64,000 nt of DNA. Origin: Hofstenia miamia. Lineage: Eukaryota > Xenacoelomorpha > Acoela. This document shows positions 23,706 through 35,022 of this stretch, in pieces (position 1 is the first letter of the stretch; every line of letters starts with the position of its first letter). The notes beneath the pieces are model-generated. The model made no database searches. It was not told the DNA's origin and was given only the letters and a program-made list of their open reading frames with translations. Position numbers and translations under genes: made by a program. The stretch spans positions 775,024 to 839,023 of the forward strand of contig SCFE01000039.1 in the NCBI GenBank assembly GCA_004352715.1, written 5' to 3'.

Positions 23706-24622
23706 TCTATTGCGCTACTGATAATGTATTTTGCCTCATTGAGATCTATAAGGACTACATTATGAATTTATTTGATTAGAAAATTTGTTAATGCCTTGAT
23801 TAATAGGTGCATATCCACTTTAGTCTGTCTATAATGCTAATTCAATTCTGTTCAAATTCAAATTGCATTGTTAACCTTAATACAATAAACGTGTCATGCA
23901 CAGCCGTAGGCCTGGGGGGGCTAAAGAGTTCAACCCTTCATGAAGCAGATGTGAGTAAATTATTGCACTTGGCTACCAAATAGAATTGAATGTGCATTTT
24001 CACAAATGTTACTAATGAAAACAAAAATTTTCTAAATTGTTTTACATTTGTGCACAGAGTCGTCTTAAATTGCATAGAATATTTTTTAACTTTTTGTTGT
24101 TTCTTCTTAAAATTGTTAAACACTTTCATCTCACAAAGTGTAAAATCTCAAAAATCAGGGTGCACAATATAAATGAAGTATGTCTCCTGCTTTTATAAAT
24201 TGTTATGCTTATATTTTAATTTTTTGCAAATTTTGCACTGAAATCTAATATTGCAATTAGCTTTTGCATATAAGCAAGCTTTAAGAAAAGGGAATCCCAA
24301 CAATCATATTCTGTTACTCTTTTATCCAAACATTTCGTTAAAAATTATTTCTATATTAAAATGAAATTAATTTGTGTTTATTGTATTAGTATGTGTATTT
24401 TTACAAGTTTTACAAAACTACCATAGCTTCACTATAAAATTTATGTAATGTTTTAAGGAAAATAATACTTTCCTGTATATCCAAACAATATTTCCCCTAA
24501 AATAAGAGGTAGCAAATGTGTTTTTGTTTGTTATTCTTTAAATGCATGCTTGCAGCATGTGCTAAGCATACTCAGGTGTCCTGAATACCAGAAGTTGAAA
24601 ATATATTGGGATTTAGAGTCAT

Positions 24623-24643
24623 TATAATAATAATAATAATAAT
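24623..24643. repeat. (TAA)n microsatellite
   Basis: About seven ATA/TAA units. Confidence 0.85.
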
Positions 24644-24766
24644 ACTATTTTTGAAGTAACAACCCTTTAAAATATTGCAACTCCCTGCCGAGTACTATGC
24701 CCTATGGCCAAGCTATCATATTATGTCAGGTTTCCTACGTTCTTCCTGCCGCCACCAATAACTTAG

Positions 24767-24767
<1 letters not shown>

Positions 24768-24799
<32 letters not shown>

Positions 24800-24972
24800 N
24801 NNNNNNNNNNNNNNNNNNNNNNNNNNNNNNNNNNNNNNNNNNNNNNNNNNNNNNNNNNNNNNNNNNNNNNNNNNNNNNNNNNNNNNNNNNNNNNNNNNNN
24901 NNNNNNNNNNNNNNNNNNNNNNNNNNNNNNNNNNNNNNNNNNNNNNNNNNNNNNNNNNNNNNNNNNNNNNNN

Positions 24973-25001
<29 letters not shown>
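24768..25001. repeat. (TA)n microsatellite with assembly gap
   Basis: TA repeat on both sides of N at 24800-24972. Confidence 0.9.
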
Positions 25002-25003
<2 letters not shown>

Positions 25004-25284
25004 CCACAACTACCAGAACTGCAATCGTCCTTTTTGTCACTTAGAAAACATATCAGTTTTTATGTATTCAATTACTAAAATTCTCTGCCAATTTGCATCA
25101 ACTTACATCAGGGAGGGAGATTTCAGAAACGCTCTTTGCTTATAGCAGACAAAATTTAGATGTTAGAAGCATTGCACCAGCCAAAAATGCAGGGCTGAAT
25201 AAATTTAAAGAGATTTTTTGTTATTTGCAAAGTTTATGTTTTCAAGTGTATTTTTTCATTAATTTCAAAAACCAATTAAAACAT

Positions 25285-25335
25285 TAGTCCCAAAGTCCGG
25301 CCCAGCCCGGCCCTGCCCAGTCCGACCCAACAAGC
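25285..25335. repeat. GGCCC-rich segment, possible hAT-type end (right)
   Basis: Reads GTCCGGCCCAGCCCGGCC then CTGCCCAGTCCGACCC. Its reverse complement begins GTTGGGTCGGAC, comparable with GTTGGGATTGG in the left segment. Together they may bound a 1.7 kb element containing the TA array; no transposase motif was seen inside. Confidence 0.4.
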
Positions 25336-26254
25336 TGTTAGTAACAAAACGAGTATAAAACAACGTTATGTAAAAAGTTTTAATGTGAACTAAAAGATAC
25401 AAGTATGTATAGTACTGTGGTATGAAATGAACCATACATGCTAGGCCACGACAACTTATGATGACTCTTTACTAGTTCTGTGGTTAGCTTGACGGGGACC
25501 TGTAAACGTATACCTGATCCACCCACACAACCCAATTTGAACTTTGCATTTCAGAAATAATCTCTGAAATCAAATGATGTTTGTTCATATTATCGATTTT
25601 TATCAGCTGAGCTTTGTTGAATATGTAGTTATTTTTTGTTCAAGCCTGTGGTTTTTCATGCCCAGGTTTCTGTCAGAACAACAAGTGTTGAAAAGACGAT
25701 TCTGCTACTGATTTCTAAACAACTGACAAATCATCAAAGAAAGTCTTAACTAGTGGCAATGGAATTTAGAAAATGGATACAGCACAACATTAGTTATTGG
25801 TATTTGGAAATTGATTGTCAACTCGAAGTTTTGATATCACTCATACAAAATTTTATATTTGAGGATAATTTGCTATACGGTAGCAATCATGTCTTTTTGC
25901 AAAAAATTGATTGAATCGTTTACATCATTGACTTTAATCTGATGATTAAAATTGACAATCTGAGTAGATTATAAATCATAATTCCAGTTTTTTATTGTCA
26001 TTCTAAGAAAATGCTTCCATAATTTATGATAATAGTTAAAACTTGATATTTATATAATTTCCTGCACCGGCCCGCAACTAAATAAAGGCTTTTTAAATGC
26101 AGTTCTTCTTTAAAACAAAAAATTCATATCCATTCTTGTTGCAAACAGTAATTCTTCTTTGACGAAATCTTTTCCAGCATTACGTCTGTAGACTCAGTCA
26201 TATTTATATTCATGGACAGAAAACTAACAGCACAAAAGCAAGTACTTTTGAAAC
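25336..26254. other. AT-rich spacer
   Basis: No recognisable gene or repeat. Confidence 0.4.
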
Positions 26255-26464
26255 TCAACAAAGACACTTCACCAGGGCATTGGTTTTGGCTGTCGCTTTT
26301 CCACTTAGCTGATTAGCATATCTAGAAACAGCCGCGAGGAGGCTATCTTCTGGGAGAACCTTTGCACACTGTCCTTTCAGTTTTCTTCTTGAAAGTACCA
26401 TTTCTTTCACTTGAGAATGCTTGTCTATCAAATCTTCCTTAGATTTAATATTGATAGCATTCAT
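26255..26464 (-). CDS. Hypothetical protein or exon, 69 codons
   Basis: The frame starts at ATG (26464, minus) and ends at TGA (26255). It is less AT-driven than the surrounding noise frames: KSKEDLIDKHSQVKEMV, then RRKLKGQCAKVLPEDSLL, then a Lys/Ala/Thr-rich end. A potential donor, GTGAAG, lies just before the stop (about 26264-26269). I do not recognise the family. It could be an exon, a small gene or a transposable-element fragment. Confidence 0.3.
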   Translation of the reverse strand: MNAINIKSKEDLIDKHSQVKEMVLSRRKLKGQCAKVLPEDSLLAAVSRYANQLSGKATAKTNALVKCLC

Positions 26465-27219
26465 GCTTCATAAAAAATCTTTTTATACATTTGTTGATAT
26501 CTTCACTAAAAGTTTATCTGTTAGCAAGATCTCAGTTTTTGATTGATTTTTTTTCGATTAGCACTGCAATTCGTGAATTTCTGATCCATGCTTGCTTTGA
26601 ATAAAAATTTACCTATGCTTATCAACTTATTTTCAAATTCAGAAAAACCTTATATATAATCTCACATTTATTAAGGTTAGAAAAAACTAAGAGCCCAAAA
26701 TATTTACAAACAATCCAAATAAGTTTAAATTTTTGAGCAATATGAAGATTAGCTTATAATCAAAAACTGCTTAAGTCCATTTCAGATGTCTCTATGAATG
26801 GTAGATAATTGAAAATTTTGATAATTCTAAAATTTTTGCAAATCTTATACAAATTGAATATCAAGGTAAAGCCCATAATGCACTAAGAACCATCAGCTGC
26901 TTCATTTGCCTTTTAAAGAAATTATTGAATACTGTTCTAAAAAAATTTAAAATTTAGTAAAAATTGAAAATAATGTCAAGCTTTTGAAATTCTCCAATCT
27001 TAGATGTCAACAATGTTCAAGAGCGCCTGCTGACAAATTTTCGTAGCTCTGATGTAATTGTCATCAGAAAACAGCCTCATTACTTATAAATCTGTTATCC
27101 TTGGTCTCTATTCTAGAGGTGAAGAAATTTGTAGGCTGTGAATCATTTTCAACATGATCCAAAAGAATCTAATCTTCTAATTTTGATGGTACGATCTGAT
27201 CCTATTTAACCATTGAAAT
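26465..27219. other. AT-rich spacer
   Basis: No supported gene. Confidence 0.4.
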
Positions 27220-27960
27220 TTTTTCAAGAAATGAACATGACCTATGGGTCCTCAAGAGTCAGCTTAACAAACTTTCAGCTTTGCTCACACTTTTAGAGGT
27301 TATCTTTCCATTGACTGAACTGCTCACCCATCTTTCTAATGCAAACATCAACTGCCATCTTCAACACATTGTCCTTAGCAGAACAGACTGACTGTCATTT
27401 GAACTAATACTTAAACTAATTGAAGCAAACCAGTCATTTGTGAACTGCTAATCACCTCCTTCTCTGCTTTCTACACTATCAGTGAGTGAGATAAACAAAT
27501 TTTTCATAGAGCCTCTACATTTGCATTTCGTTTTATGACAGAAGATACTACATTCTACCAAACATTATTTAAGCATCAGCCATATGGATGGGTCATCTTA
27601 AACAGAAACAGAGGTACAAACTTAGGAAAGCTTTCTGTCATGCATCTAAAGCACTGCAGATACCAACAGACTGGGTAATAAATAAAATGAATATTGCCAT
27701 TAGAAGGAAACTTTCTTGTACACAAAATCAAAACAACCCCTGATCATATGCTTTGCACAGCATTAGTTAAAAGAAAAGGATGTTATGATAAACCCCTTTA
27801 AAGAGAAATTGATACAATATTTAGTCAAACCACTCTTATGCAGGTTTCATTTATAACAAGGGCATGTTAGCTTCTTGCTGGTGGCAGTTTTATCAAGCCT
27901 TTGTAGTCTAATTTTAGTCCCTTTAATTTGATCGTTTTGTTTGTTCCTTTTTATCTTTGG
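27220..27960 (+). pseudogene. Coding-looking degenerate stretch, unidentified
   Basis: From about 27245 one plus-strand frame runs about 80 codons with a single TGA, reading WVLKSQLNKLSALLTLLEV, then LTELLTHLSNANINCHLQHI. Further frames continue in pieces (for example PDHMLCTALVKRKGCYDK near 27735). The composition and the sequence of frame jumps are those of a decayed protein-coding retroelement segment. It lies immediately 5' of an LTR-like repeat (27982). I do not recognise the protein; an envelope-like or third ORF of an LTR element is one possibility. Confidence 0.35.
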
Positions 27961-27981
27961 ATACAGGAATTTATTTTATTG

Positions 27982-28061
27982 TGGCATAAAGACATTAAAC
28001 ATTTCATTATTCTTTATTTTATTAAAATTTCAATATTAATTTTACGATTTTATTTTATACT
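27982..28061 (+). repeat. LTR-like end, copy 1
   Basis: Begins TGGCATAAAGACATTAAAC and matches 31538-31617 (TGGCATAAAAACATTAAAC...) over about 80 bases with few differences. It starts with TG as LTRs usually do. The similarity stops at about 28061, so either this LTR is truncated or the repeat is short. Confidence 0.5.
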
Positions 28062-28121
28062 GATTCGACATGACGACCACCGCAGGACACCAAGTACATG
28101 CATTGTTTAATAATTAATCAG

Positions 28122-28200
28122 TGGAAGCTCCGATATATCCAACAAGAAGATGATGAACTATGGAAAGAAAAGATGGAATCTTTGTGCAATTTGATTGCAG
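28122..28200 (+). CDS. Candidate exon, unidentified
   Basis: Between a possible acceptor (TTTAATAATTAATCAG ending 28121) and donor (GCAG followed by GTAGAG at 28201), one frame reads WKLRYIQQEDDELWKEKM then ESLCNLIA. It is acidic and helix-like and unlike AT noise. The frame also stays open past the donor to 28286, so it may instead be part of a retroelement ORF. No family recognised. Confidence 0.28.
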
Positions 28201-28349
28201 GTAGAGTTAATATTTCTCTAGGGAAATCAAGAAATCAAAAAAATTTTTATATATATATAGAATTGCAGAAGACCCAGCTAACCTAACCTAGTTATGCTTA
28301 AATCAGTTAAGTTGAGTTAGTCGAAGTCCCTTTAACAGCAATAGACAAG

Positions 28350-28735
28350 ATGCCTAACACACGTAGTTAGAAATCAAAATCGTCTCCCGAAAAACCGAGT
28401 CAAACCCCACCTACATCACAAGATGTCCGCCCTAGAGAAGAGCTCCTAGCCCGAATGGCATTTTTAGAAGATAAGGTTACGCAGCTAACTAATGCAGATT
28501 GAAAACTGTAGGCGATTTGATCACATTCAAAAGAAAAATCATGCCCTTTTCCTAAGAATTCCTATTTTTAAAAAAAACAAAAAGAGGAATCAGAATTAAA
28601 CTGCAATCAACTTGAGAAGGAGAACCGCGCCATCCTTCTTCAATTCCATTCTCTCGAAGACAAAAAACAGTGAATTTCAAAAAGAAATCGAAATTGTAAA
28701 TCGTGAACAATTTAAATTGTTACAATCTAACTTGC
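28350..28735 (+). pseudogene. Gag/ORF1-like N-terminus with coiled coil, broken
   Basis: An ATG at 28350 opens MPNTRS, then a stop, then in the same frame KSKSSPEKPSQTPPTSQ and REELLARMAFLEDKVTQL, the last being a heptad-like coiled coil. Later frames read ESELNCNQLEKENRAILLQ. A basic, Pro/Ser-rich start followed by a coiled coil is typical of retroelement gag or LINE ORF1 proteins. Stops and frameshifts abolish it. It sits 3' of the LTR-like end, where gag would be expected in retroelement copy A. Confidence 0.45.
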
Positions 28736-29284
28736 GTTAAATTAGTATAACTTCTTCGGGAAACGAGATTCAAGTATCACCTATGTACTTAATTTGCTTT
28801 TTGAAGTAAGCATACATTGACAGACTGTTATGACTGTTAAGCTATTTTAGTAAAGAAACATTAAGAATTTTTATTTATGCAGTCCATAACAATTCCTAAT
28901 TTCAAATTTAAATTATTTATGGGTCCTATTTATCTGTTAGCAAATTTATCTAAAATGCATGAGTAATGTTTAAATATGCAAATGTCATTGAAAAAATATT
29001 ATTTTCAATTATGAAAATCGGATAAAATACTAAAAAATATATGATTAATAATTTATTATTAATTTAATACGTCGAAATTACTGCTATTTTGCTTCCATAA
29101 TAATTAAATAACTGCAGTCAAAAACATATATGTCTTATGATTTAGTGTTTAAACAGTGACAGCGTGACAGAAGACATACAACAAAATCAAAATTATTTGA
29201 TCTGCATCTGTTTTATAATTACCCTACTTGAGAGTTCCTGTCTTATGTTTTGGGTGTTTACACGCAACATATGTCTTGAGATAA
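28736..29284. other. AT-rich spacer
   Basis: No feature recognised between the gag-like start and the shared ORF module. Confidence 0.4.
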
Positions 29285-30060
29285 TTGGAGACAGATCTGT
29301 CTTATGTCATGTGTAAACAGGGTATAAAACAACTACATCCTGTGCCTCCCCACAGGGTGTGCACTGTTAACACAAACAGTCCTGAAAATTGGAGCTCAGA
29401 ATTGAATTATTTGTTTAGTGAATTAGTGAATTTGAAAATGAAGAGAACAATTTATGTAATATCAAGCAGCAGCAATCAAATGGTGAAGCCGTCCAACTGC
29501 AGCCGTAAAGTGCAGCAACCCTACTGTAATAGGAGTCCACATTCATATCTGGCGGACCAGTTGGATACCCATGTCAACTACAATCCTATTATGGGAGCAA
29601 TGACTCAATCGTGACCAATCAACTATCATGTTGATGCATTGAAACCCTGTCCTCTCCTTGTTATGATTTAGAGAGTGGAGCAAGTCTAAATGGTCATTCA
29701 ACCTCAATTTCATATCTGTGGCATGACTTGGATAGCATAATCATAGAAAGGTCCAGTATGGGCATCAAACATTCTACAAAACGTACTTGTCTTTCTTAAA
29801 TACAAGAGGAATCAGAGCTACAACAACTTGTTCTACCACAATCAAAAGAAACGTCACAGCTTACATTCCCCCTTTCTTCTACTCCAAGTCATAATGCTCC
29901 AGTTCATGATCTAGAGAACATTTACAAGAACATTGTGCAAGAGTATCTGTGTTTGGTAACAAAACACTTCACCTGTATTTCATTACATCTCAGAAGGCAT
30001 GCTATATCATAGAATCTGAAATGTCTCCTGAAACAAAAACTGAAATAAATAAGCAATTTG
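29285..30060 (+). pseudogene. Retroelement copy A: unidentified ORF module, part 1
   Basis: The open part (29285-29614) carries HRVCTVNTNSPENWSSELNY and CNRSPHSYLADQLDTHVNY. The same module recurs at 47330-48000 (copy B): shared nucleotide blocks include ACTGTAATAGGAGTCCA, GGAGCAATGAC, TTGATGCATTGAA and CACAATCAAA(GA)GAAAC, in the same order and spacing. Because similarity is retained across two diverged copies, this was once functional element sequence, probably coding. The protein family is unknown to me. In copy B the module follows a gypsy-type gag-pol relic, which suggests a 3' ORF or accessory region of an LTR element. Confidence 0.55.
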
Positions 30061-30104
30061 ATACACCACATCATTCTAATAGTTTTCTAATATAATGTTT
30101 TTAA

Positions 30105-31433
30105 TTGATGCTGAAAAAGCCCAGCTGTAAGTACTCTTATTTACTATCTGCACTCTATGAACAAAGACCTCAACTGCTCAACATTTTAATTATTTACTTT
30201 ATCAAAGAAGCAGAGTTATCTGATACTAAATTACTGGATAAACTTTCACTAGTTTACAAATTAGCTAAATTTCACAAGATTAGACTTTTTATTATTCTTA
30301 GCAATTGGGATAATAGTGCTTACTGTGGATCAGAACAATGCAAACTAGAATTGAGTTTAGATAAATTTTGTATTCTTAAACCTCAACAATTTGGCATAGC
30401 CCAAAGAATTAAACTGGAAAACTACCAATCTTACAAATTACCTCACAAGAGTTATGTTTGCTGAGCCAACAGAAGCTACAATTGTTCCACAACAGTTTGC
30501 TTTATTGAATGAAACAGACTCACTAGCTCTAATGAAAATTCTATTTATGCAGTTGGTCTAAAAACCAAATAACAACATTACTTAAGTCACACTCACAATT
30601 GGCACTCAACATTGAATGTACAACATCAAAACTTCGCATATCTGAAGAAAATGTAACAAAATTTCACTGTCACCTACCTTCTGATTCCCTATAGGAACAC
30701 ATAGTTTGCAGACAAGTGAACTATTCTGTAACCATAGGGATCACGTGGTTAGATATAACACAATCAAATCATATTTCACTTGAAGACTGCATAGCAATGG
30801 AAAGCAATTATTGCATTCTTTCACCTTTGATACATACAGCAGTGATACAACCATCATGAGACCAAAACATTGTAAAAAGTGGTAAGTTAACTTACCACTA
30901 ACTGATCAAGAACAATGAGTCAACAGCCTTGTGATCTTATTAAAACAATCCAATCTGATATTACCAAACAGACTCATTTTATTTTCAGGAATTGGAGACC
31001 TCGTAGGGTGTAATCTCATTCAAGAATTGCTACAATACTATGATATTTCCAAAAGAATTGAAGTAATCACAATAATGTGAGCAAATATTTCAGATCCTGA
31101 AATAATGACAAAAGAAATAGTTATAAATAACATTTGTATATTCTTTGATGAGATTCAAAATCAATCAAATTTGTTAAGCTTTTATAAGTTCTTTTACCCC
31201 ACCACTACAATAAAAAGGATGATACATCCAATATCAATGCAAAGATGACTTTACTTATTGACATTAAAGGTTTTAGAATATACTTAAAAATTAATAATAT
31301 ATTTACACAAAAAATGAACAGTCTCCACAACCCTAAGTTCTATAACTTTGCCAAAAAAAATCTGCACTCAACTGGAAGCTCTATGTTACAAAACATGCTT
31401 TATGCAGCATGCAGACATTCTCAGCTGGAATGA
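30105..31433 (+). pseudogene. Retroelement copy A: unidentified ORF module, part 2
   Basis: A 119-codon frame (30105-30464) contains LLNILIIYFIKEAELSDTK and LLDKLSLVYKLAKFHKIRLF. Copy B at 49270-49450 reads KNILIIYFLRNKELTDSKLI and LSLTYHPVKANKFHLG, so protein-level similarity is retained. Beyond 30464 the reading continues in broken frames, for example RLILFSGIGDLVGCNLIQEL near 30975-31030 and NPKFYNFAKKNLHSTGSSM near 31340, up to the polypurine tract. No RT, integrase or protease motif is visible in this copy. Function unknown. Confidence 0.5.
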
Positions 31434-31522
31434 CCCACAAACTATAACTCCAGTTAAAGATGCTTGGTTTCTCATTGAGCAAGAATAAGTACATCTGGAG
31501 GACTAAAATTATAGCCCCGTTT

Positions 31523-31533
31523 GGGGGGAGGGG
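31523..31533 (+). other. Polypurine tract-like GGGGGGAGGGG
   Basis: An 11-base purine run sits 4 bases before the TGGCATAAA repeat at 31538. A polypurine tract directly 5' of the 3' LTR primes plus-strand synthesis in LTR retroelements. In this AT-rich DNA such a run is conspicuous. Confidence 0.5.
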
Positions 31534-31537
31534 CATA

Positions 31538-31617
31538 TGGCATAAAAACATTAAACATTTCTTCCTTCTTTATTTTATTTCAATTTCAAAATTAATTTTA
31601 CAACTTTATTTCAATTG
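31538..31617 (+). repeat. LTR-like end, copy 2
   Basis: Matches 27982-28061 from its first base. Together they would bound a roughly 3.6 kb element (copy A). Only about 80 bases are shared. Confidence 0.5.
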
Positions 31618-34354
31618 TAATTTTAGTTTGAATTTCTACTAATTGATAGCATGGTAAAATTAGAGCAGAAGACCAAATTTGTCCCAGTCTGCTATTTGTT
31701 CACATTTTTCATTGGTATGTTTTGTTTATGAATACAAGTTTAGTTTTGTATCCATATGAGTGATTTGTTCATTTATATTCTTCTTCAATATATTCTCAGT
31801 AAATGTGTTTTTACTTTTTGTCTTTGACTTACTATTTTTTTAAAATTATGTGTTTCTAATTTTCAACTGTGTAGTCAATGGGAACCCAATGTGGCACAAC
31901 TTGGCTGGTTTGCTTTCCTTTAACTTAGGTTAGGTGTAAAGTTAGGGCTGCTGTACTGCTTTTCATTTGCAATTAAAATTATTATTATTGCTTTCACCTA
32001 AATTGCATGAGATGAGAAACACACTGAATTTAGGTTATTTAACTAAGCACTTAGTTTCACTACTTGCACCCAAGAGTTAGGGCTTCCTCATTCTTTATCT
32101 TAATTAGGGCTCTACTCTTATATGAATCTTTCTTAAAGGTTATCTGTATCAGTTTGGCCAATTGTGGCCACTCTTCCTGAACACAATCTCCTGTTTACTT
32201 TTAACTTTTATTAGGATATGGTACAATACCAGGAGGAGTTAATTATTTTGTAGCATTGGTAAATCCATGCACCAACTCAAAACTCTCAATAAGCTAGAAT
32301 AGTAAAATAGTTAACTGATTTCATGCTGATGCCAAATTATGTTATCTTACTATAATAATTGCTTTAAGGTCATAACAGTTACATCTTCTTTTAAGATTTT
32401 GTAAAAATGAATTCCTATACAATGTTTTTGAAAATTTTGTGAAGGAGAAATAGCAATGTCTGTTTTAGACTATATAAAATCATCTAACAAAAACAGTGTT
32501 GACAATGTGGAAATATTAGCCTTGACAATTCTTTTCTAACATAAAATACAGTTGATTTTTGATTCTTTGCTATAAAGGCCTTCATCAATTAATAGAATCA
32601 TAGCATAAAACTTACATGTGACCTTTCACATTTCAAGTGTTTTGAAATTGTTGGACAGTCTTTGAGTCTTATTGATATTTTGTGCAAGAAAGAAAGAAAA
32701 ACAAAAAGTTGAAAAAATATTAAGAGATTAGAAAGGTGATAACAATGAAATTTTCAATATAGAAGAACATATTGAATATATAAAGGAAGAAAAGAATATT
32801 ATGAATGAATGTAAATGATTTTAACACAAAGTATGATATAAGTAACCTCCTTGAATTAGCAAAAACATATTTCAGCCTCATGAAAATGATTTTCTTTTTG
32901 CATGTAGTAATCATTTAGGAATATATTCAAATTGGAAGAAAAAAAGTCAGAAGAAAAATAAAGCTTGATAAATAAAAAATATTATGAAAATTCATTTTTC
33001 AACTGAACTATATAAAATATAATTTCCATTCAATAAGATAGTTAATATTTATTGGAAATGGTAGCTAGGCAACTTAAAGGCTGTTAAGTTATTTTTTTAA
33101 GTGTGCTATATTTTTTTAAAAAACATTGTTCCTTTGACTTAGAATTCCTTGTTATGATAAAAAATACTCAACAAGCTATTTGTTCTTTTACTTTAATTTT
33201 GTCATTGCATAATTTGCTACAGTAATAATAGTAAGCATTTTCTTCAAAAGGCAGCATCAAACACTACATTGATGATAAACTAGTATCAGGTAAATTCTGA
33301 CCTTGCATGAATTCATTAGTGAGGCATTGGATACCTAATGCAGATTTAATTAATATTAAAATATCATTTATAACAGTATTATTAAAGCATATCATACATG
33401 GTTTTTTGCTAAATTTTTGAATTTTTTTTCATGTTATTTTCCTAAAAAGATAGCTTAATCAATTGACAACATGCTTACTGTATACAATTGAATCTCTCTT
33501 ATTTGCAATATAATTTTGTAATTGTTTTTTCTGCTCAGCTCATAACATGATATTTATTGTGATTGTGTACATTTAGTTGAGAAATACTTTTTCTGCTGAA
33601 GCCAAGAATACTAAAAATTCAATTTAAATAATTTTATAGTTAGGCTGTCTGTATAAACAGAGCATAAAACTATCATAGATATTGAGTGCAATCAGTAAAC
33701 ACATGTCAAAGTCTAATGAGCATAGTATGCTAACCTAGTATACAAGTCAACTGTCATCAGGTAAAATTCAACAAAAACAAAAAAATCTAAGAAAAAGCAC
33801 ATATTGCAAGCACCAGTCAGTGAAATTTGAAGCAGGGTGATGATAAATAAAGATTTAATAACCAATTAGTTCACAGTTTGCTACATGTCACATTTCATCA
33901 TGCTAATAACAAAAGTGAAACTTCTCATCATTCAGCATGCAACTTCAAAAATTAACCAAAAACTTCAACATATTATATATTAAATACATATGATAAGCTG
34001 CAAAGAGCACTGTAGAGATTGCAACTTTGAATAACTTGGCATTTGGGATTCTTGTGTAAAATCAATGCCATAGTCAATTTTAAGTAGAAGTTGAAAGACT
34101 AATACATAAGATTTTAATAATCATTTGTGGTATTTCTAGGCACGCAACATTAAAAACATTCTGAATTAACTATAGTGAGCTTGCTTTTAGGAACTGCTCC
34201 ATACAGCAAAATGTTTATTTGAAAATTCAATATAGGTTTTTGCAAATATCATTTATTTGTAGAACTATTTTTCATTGAATGTGTAGTAGCCAATAAGATT
34301 CCATAAAAATTGCTTTAAGTACTTTGACAATGTAGCCTTAGTTAACTCAAAATT
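31618..34354. other. AT-rich spacer upstream of the GPCR
   Basis: No gene or repeat recognised on either strand. It may contain the rest of a 3' LTR after 31617 and the receptor's 5' regulatory DNA, but neither can be demonstrated. Confidence 0.4.
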
Positions 34355-35022
34355 ATGAATCTTTCTAACTATATTCCCTCAAATTCTGCTGATTTTGAAA
34401 AAGCTTCTGTGTCAGTGAAAATTTGTTTTTTCTTTGTATCTCTTACTGGAATCTTAGGTAATGTTGCTGTTATTGGAGTATTTTTTTCAAAAAAGATGTT
34501 AAAAAATTAATGGGCCCTGCCTCATTATTAATTGTATCACTAGCTGTTCTTGACATTTCTGCATGCATGAACATGGTAGGCATCATTTTTCCTAGGATAT
34601 TCAGGAATTTGTCAACTAATTGGAAGTCATTTCATCATGTGGTATGCTGGAGCTGGAAGTGCATGGCACATGGTTGGAATTGCATTTGACAGATACCTTG
34701 CTATAACTAAATCAGTATGGCAAAGGACCAATTACTCAATAACTAAGGTTGCCATGATGTGTTTAGCTGCTCATGCCATTGGTGTTGGTCTCAATTTTTA
34801 CACTGCTGCTTTCCACCATGTTGTTGATGGAGTTTGTTATTATTCAATAAGCCTCAGTTAGAAATGGATCAAATTGGTAACATCTGTTGAAGCAATTTTT
34901 ATCATAGTTCTGCCAACCATTCTTTTGCTTTTCTTCTATGGCAGTGTATTTTTATCATTGGCTAAATAAAATCATCTGTTGTGAAAAGGGGGCAAACAAA
35001 AGTTGTGAGAACTATGTTAGTA
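34355..35022 (+). pseudogene. Class A (rhodopsin-family) GPCR, exon 1: TM1-TM5 and start of TM6
   Basis: Seven-helix receptor of the plasma membrane, ligand unknown. ATG at 34355. TM1 holds GILGNVAVIGVFF (the GN motif). A one-base loss in an A run near 34503 shifts the frame; TM2 follows with LLIVSLAVLDIS (Asp of LAxxD). A second shift near 34580 leads to GYSGICQLIGSHF and TM3 with AFDRYLAI (DRY). TM4 is VAMMCLAAHAIGVGLNFY. An in-frame TAG (34859-34861) precedes TM5 (AIFIIVLPTILLLFFYGS). A third shift near 34967 restores KRGQTKVVRTMLV, the foot of TM6, which ends exactly at a GTAAGT donor (35023). Four lesions argue for a pseudogene or error-prone assembly. Orphan class A; subfamily not assigned. 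Confidence 0.88.

Noticed and set aside
34637-34861. Intact single-exon short GPCR gene
   Set aside because: The frame covers only TM3-TM4; TM1-TM2 and TM5-TM7 are present but in other frames or beyond an intron, so it is a fragment of a larger broken gene.
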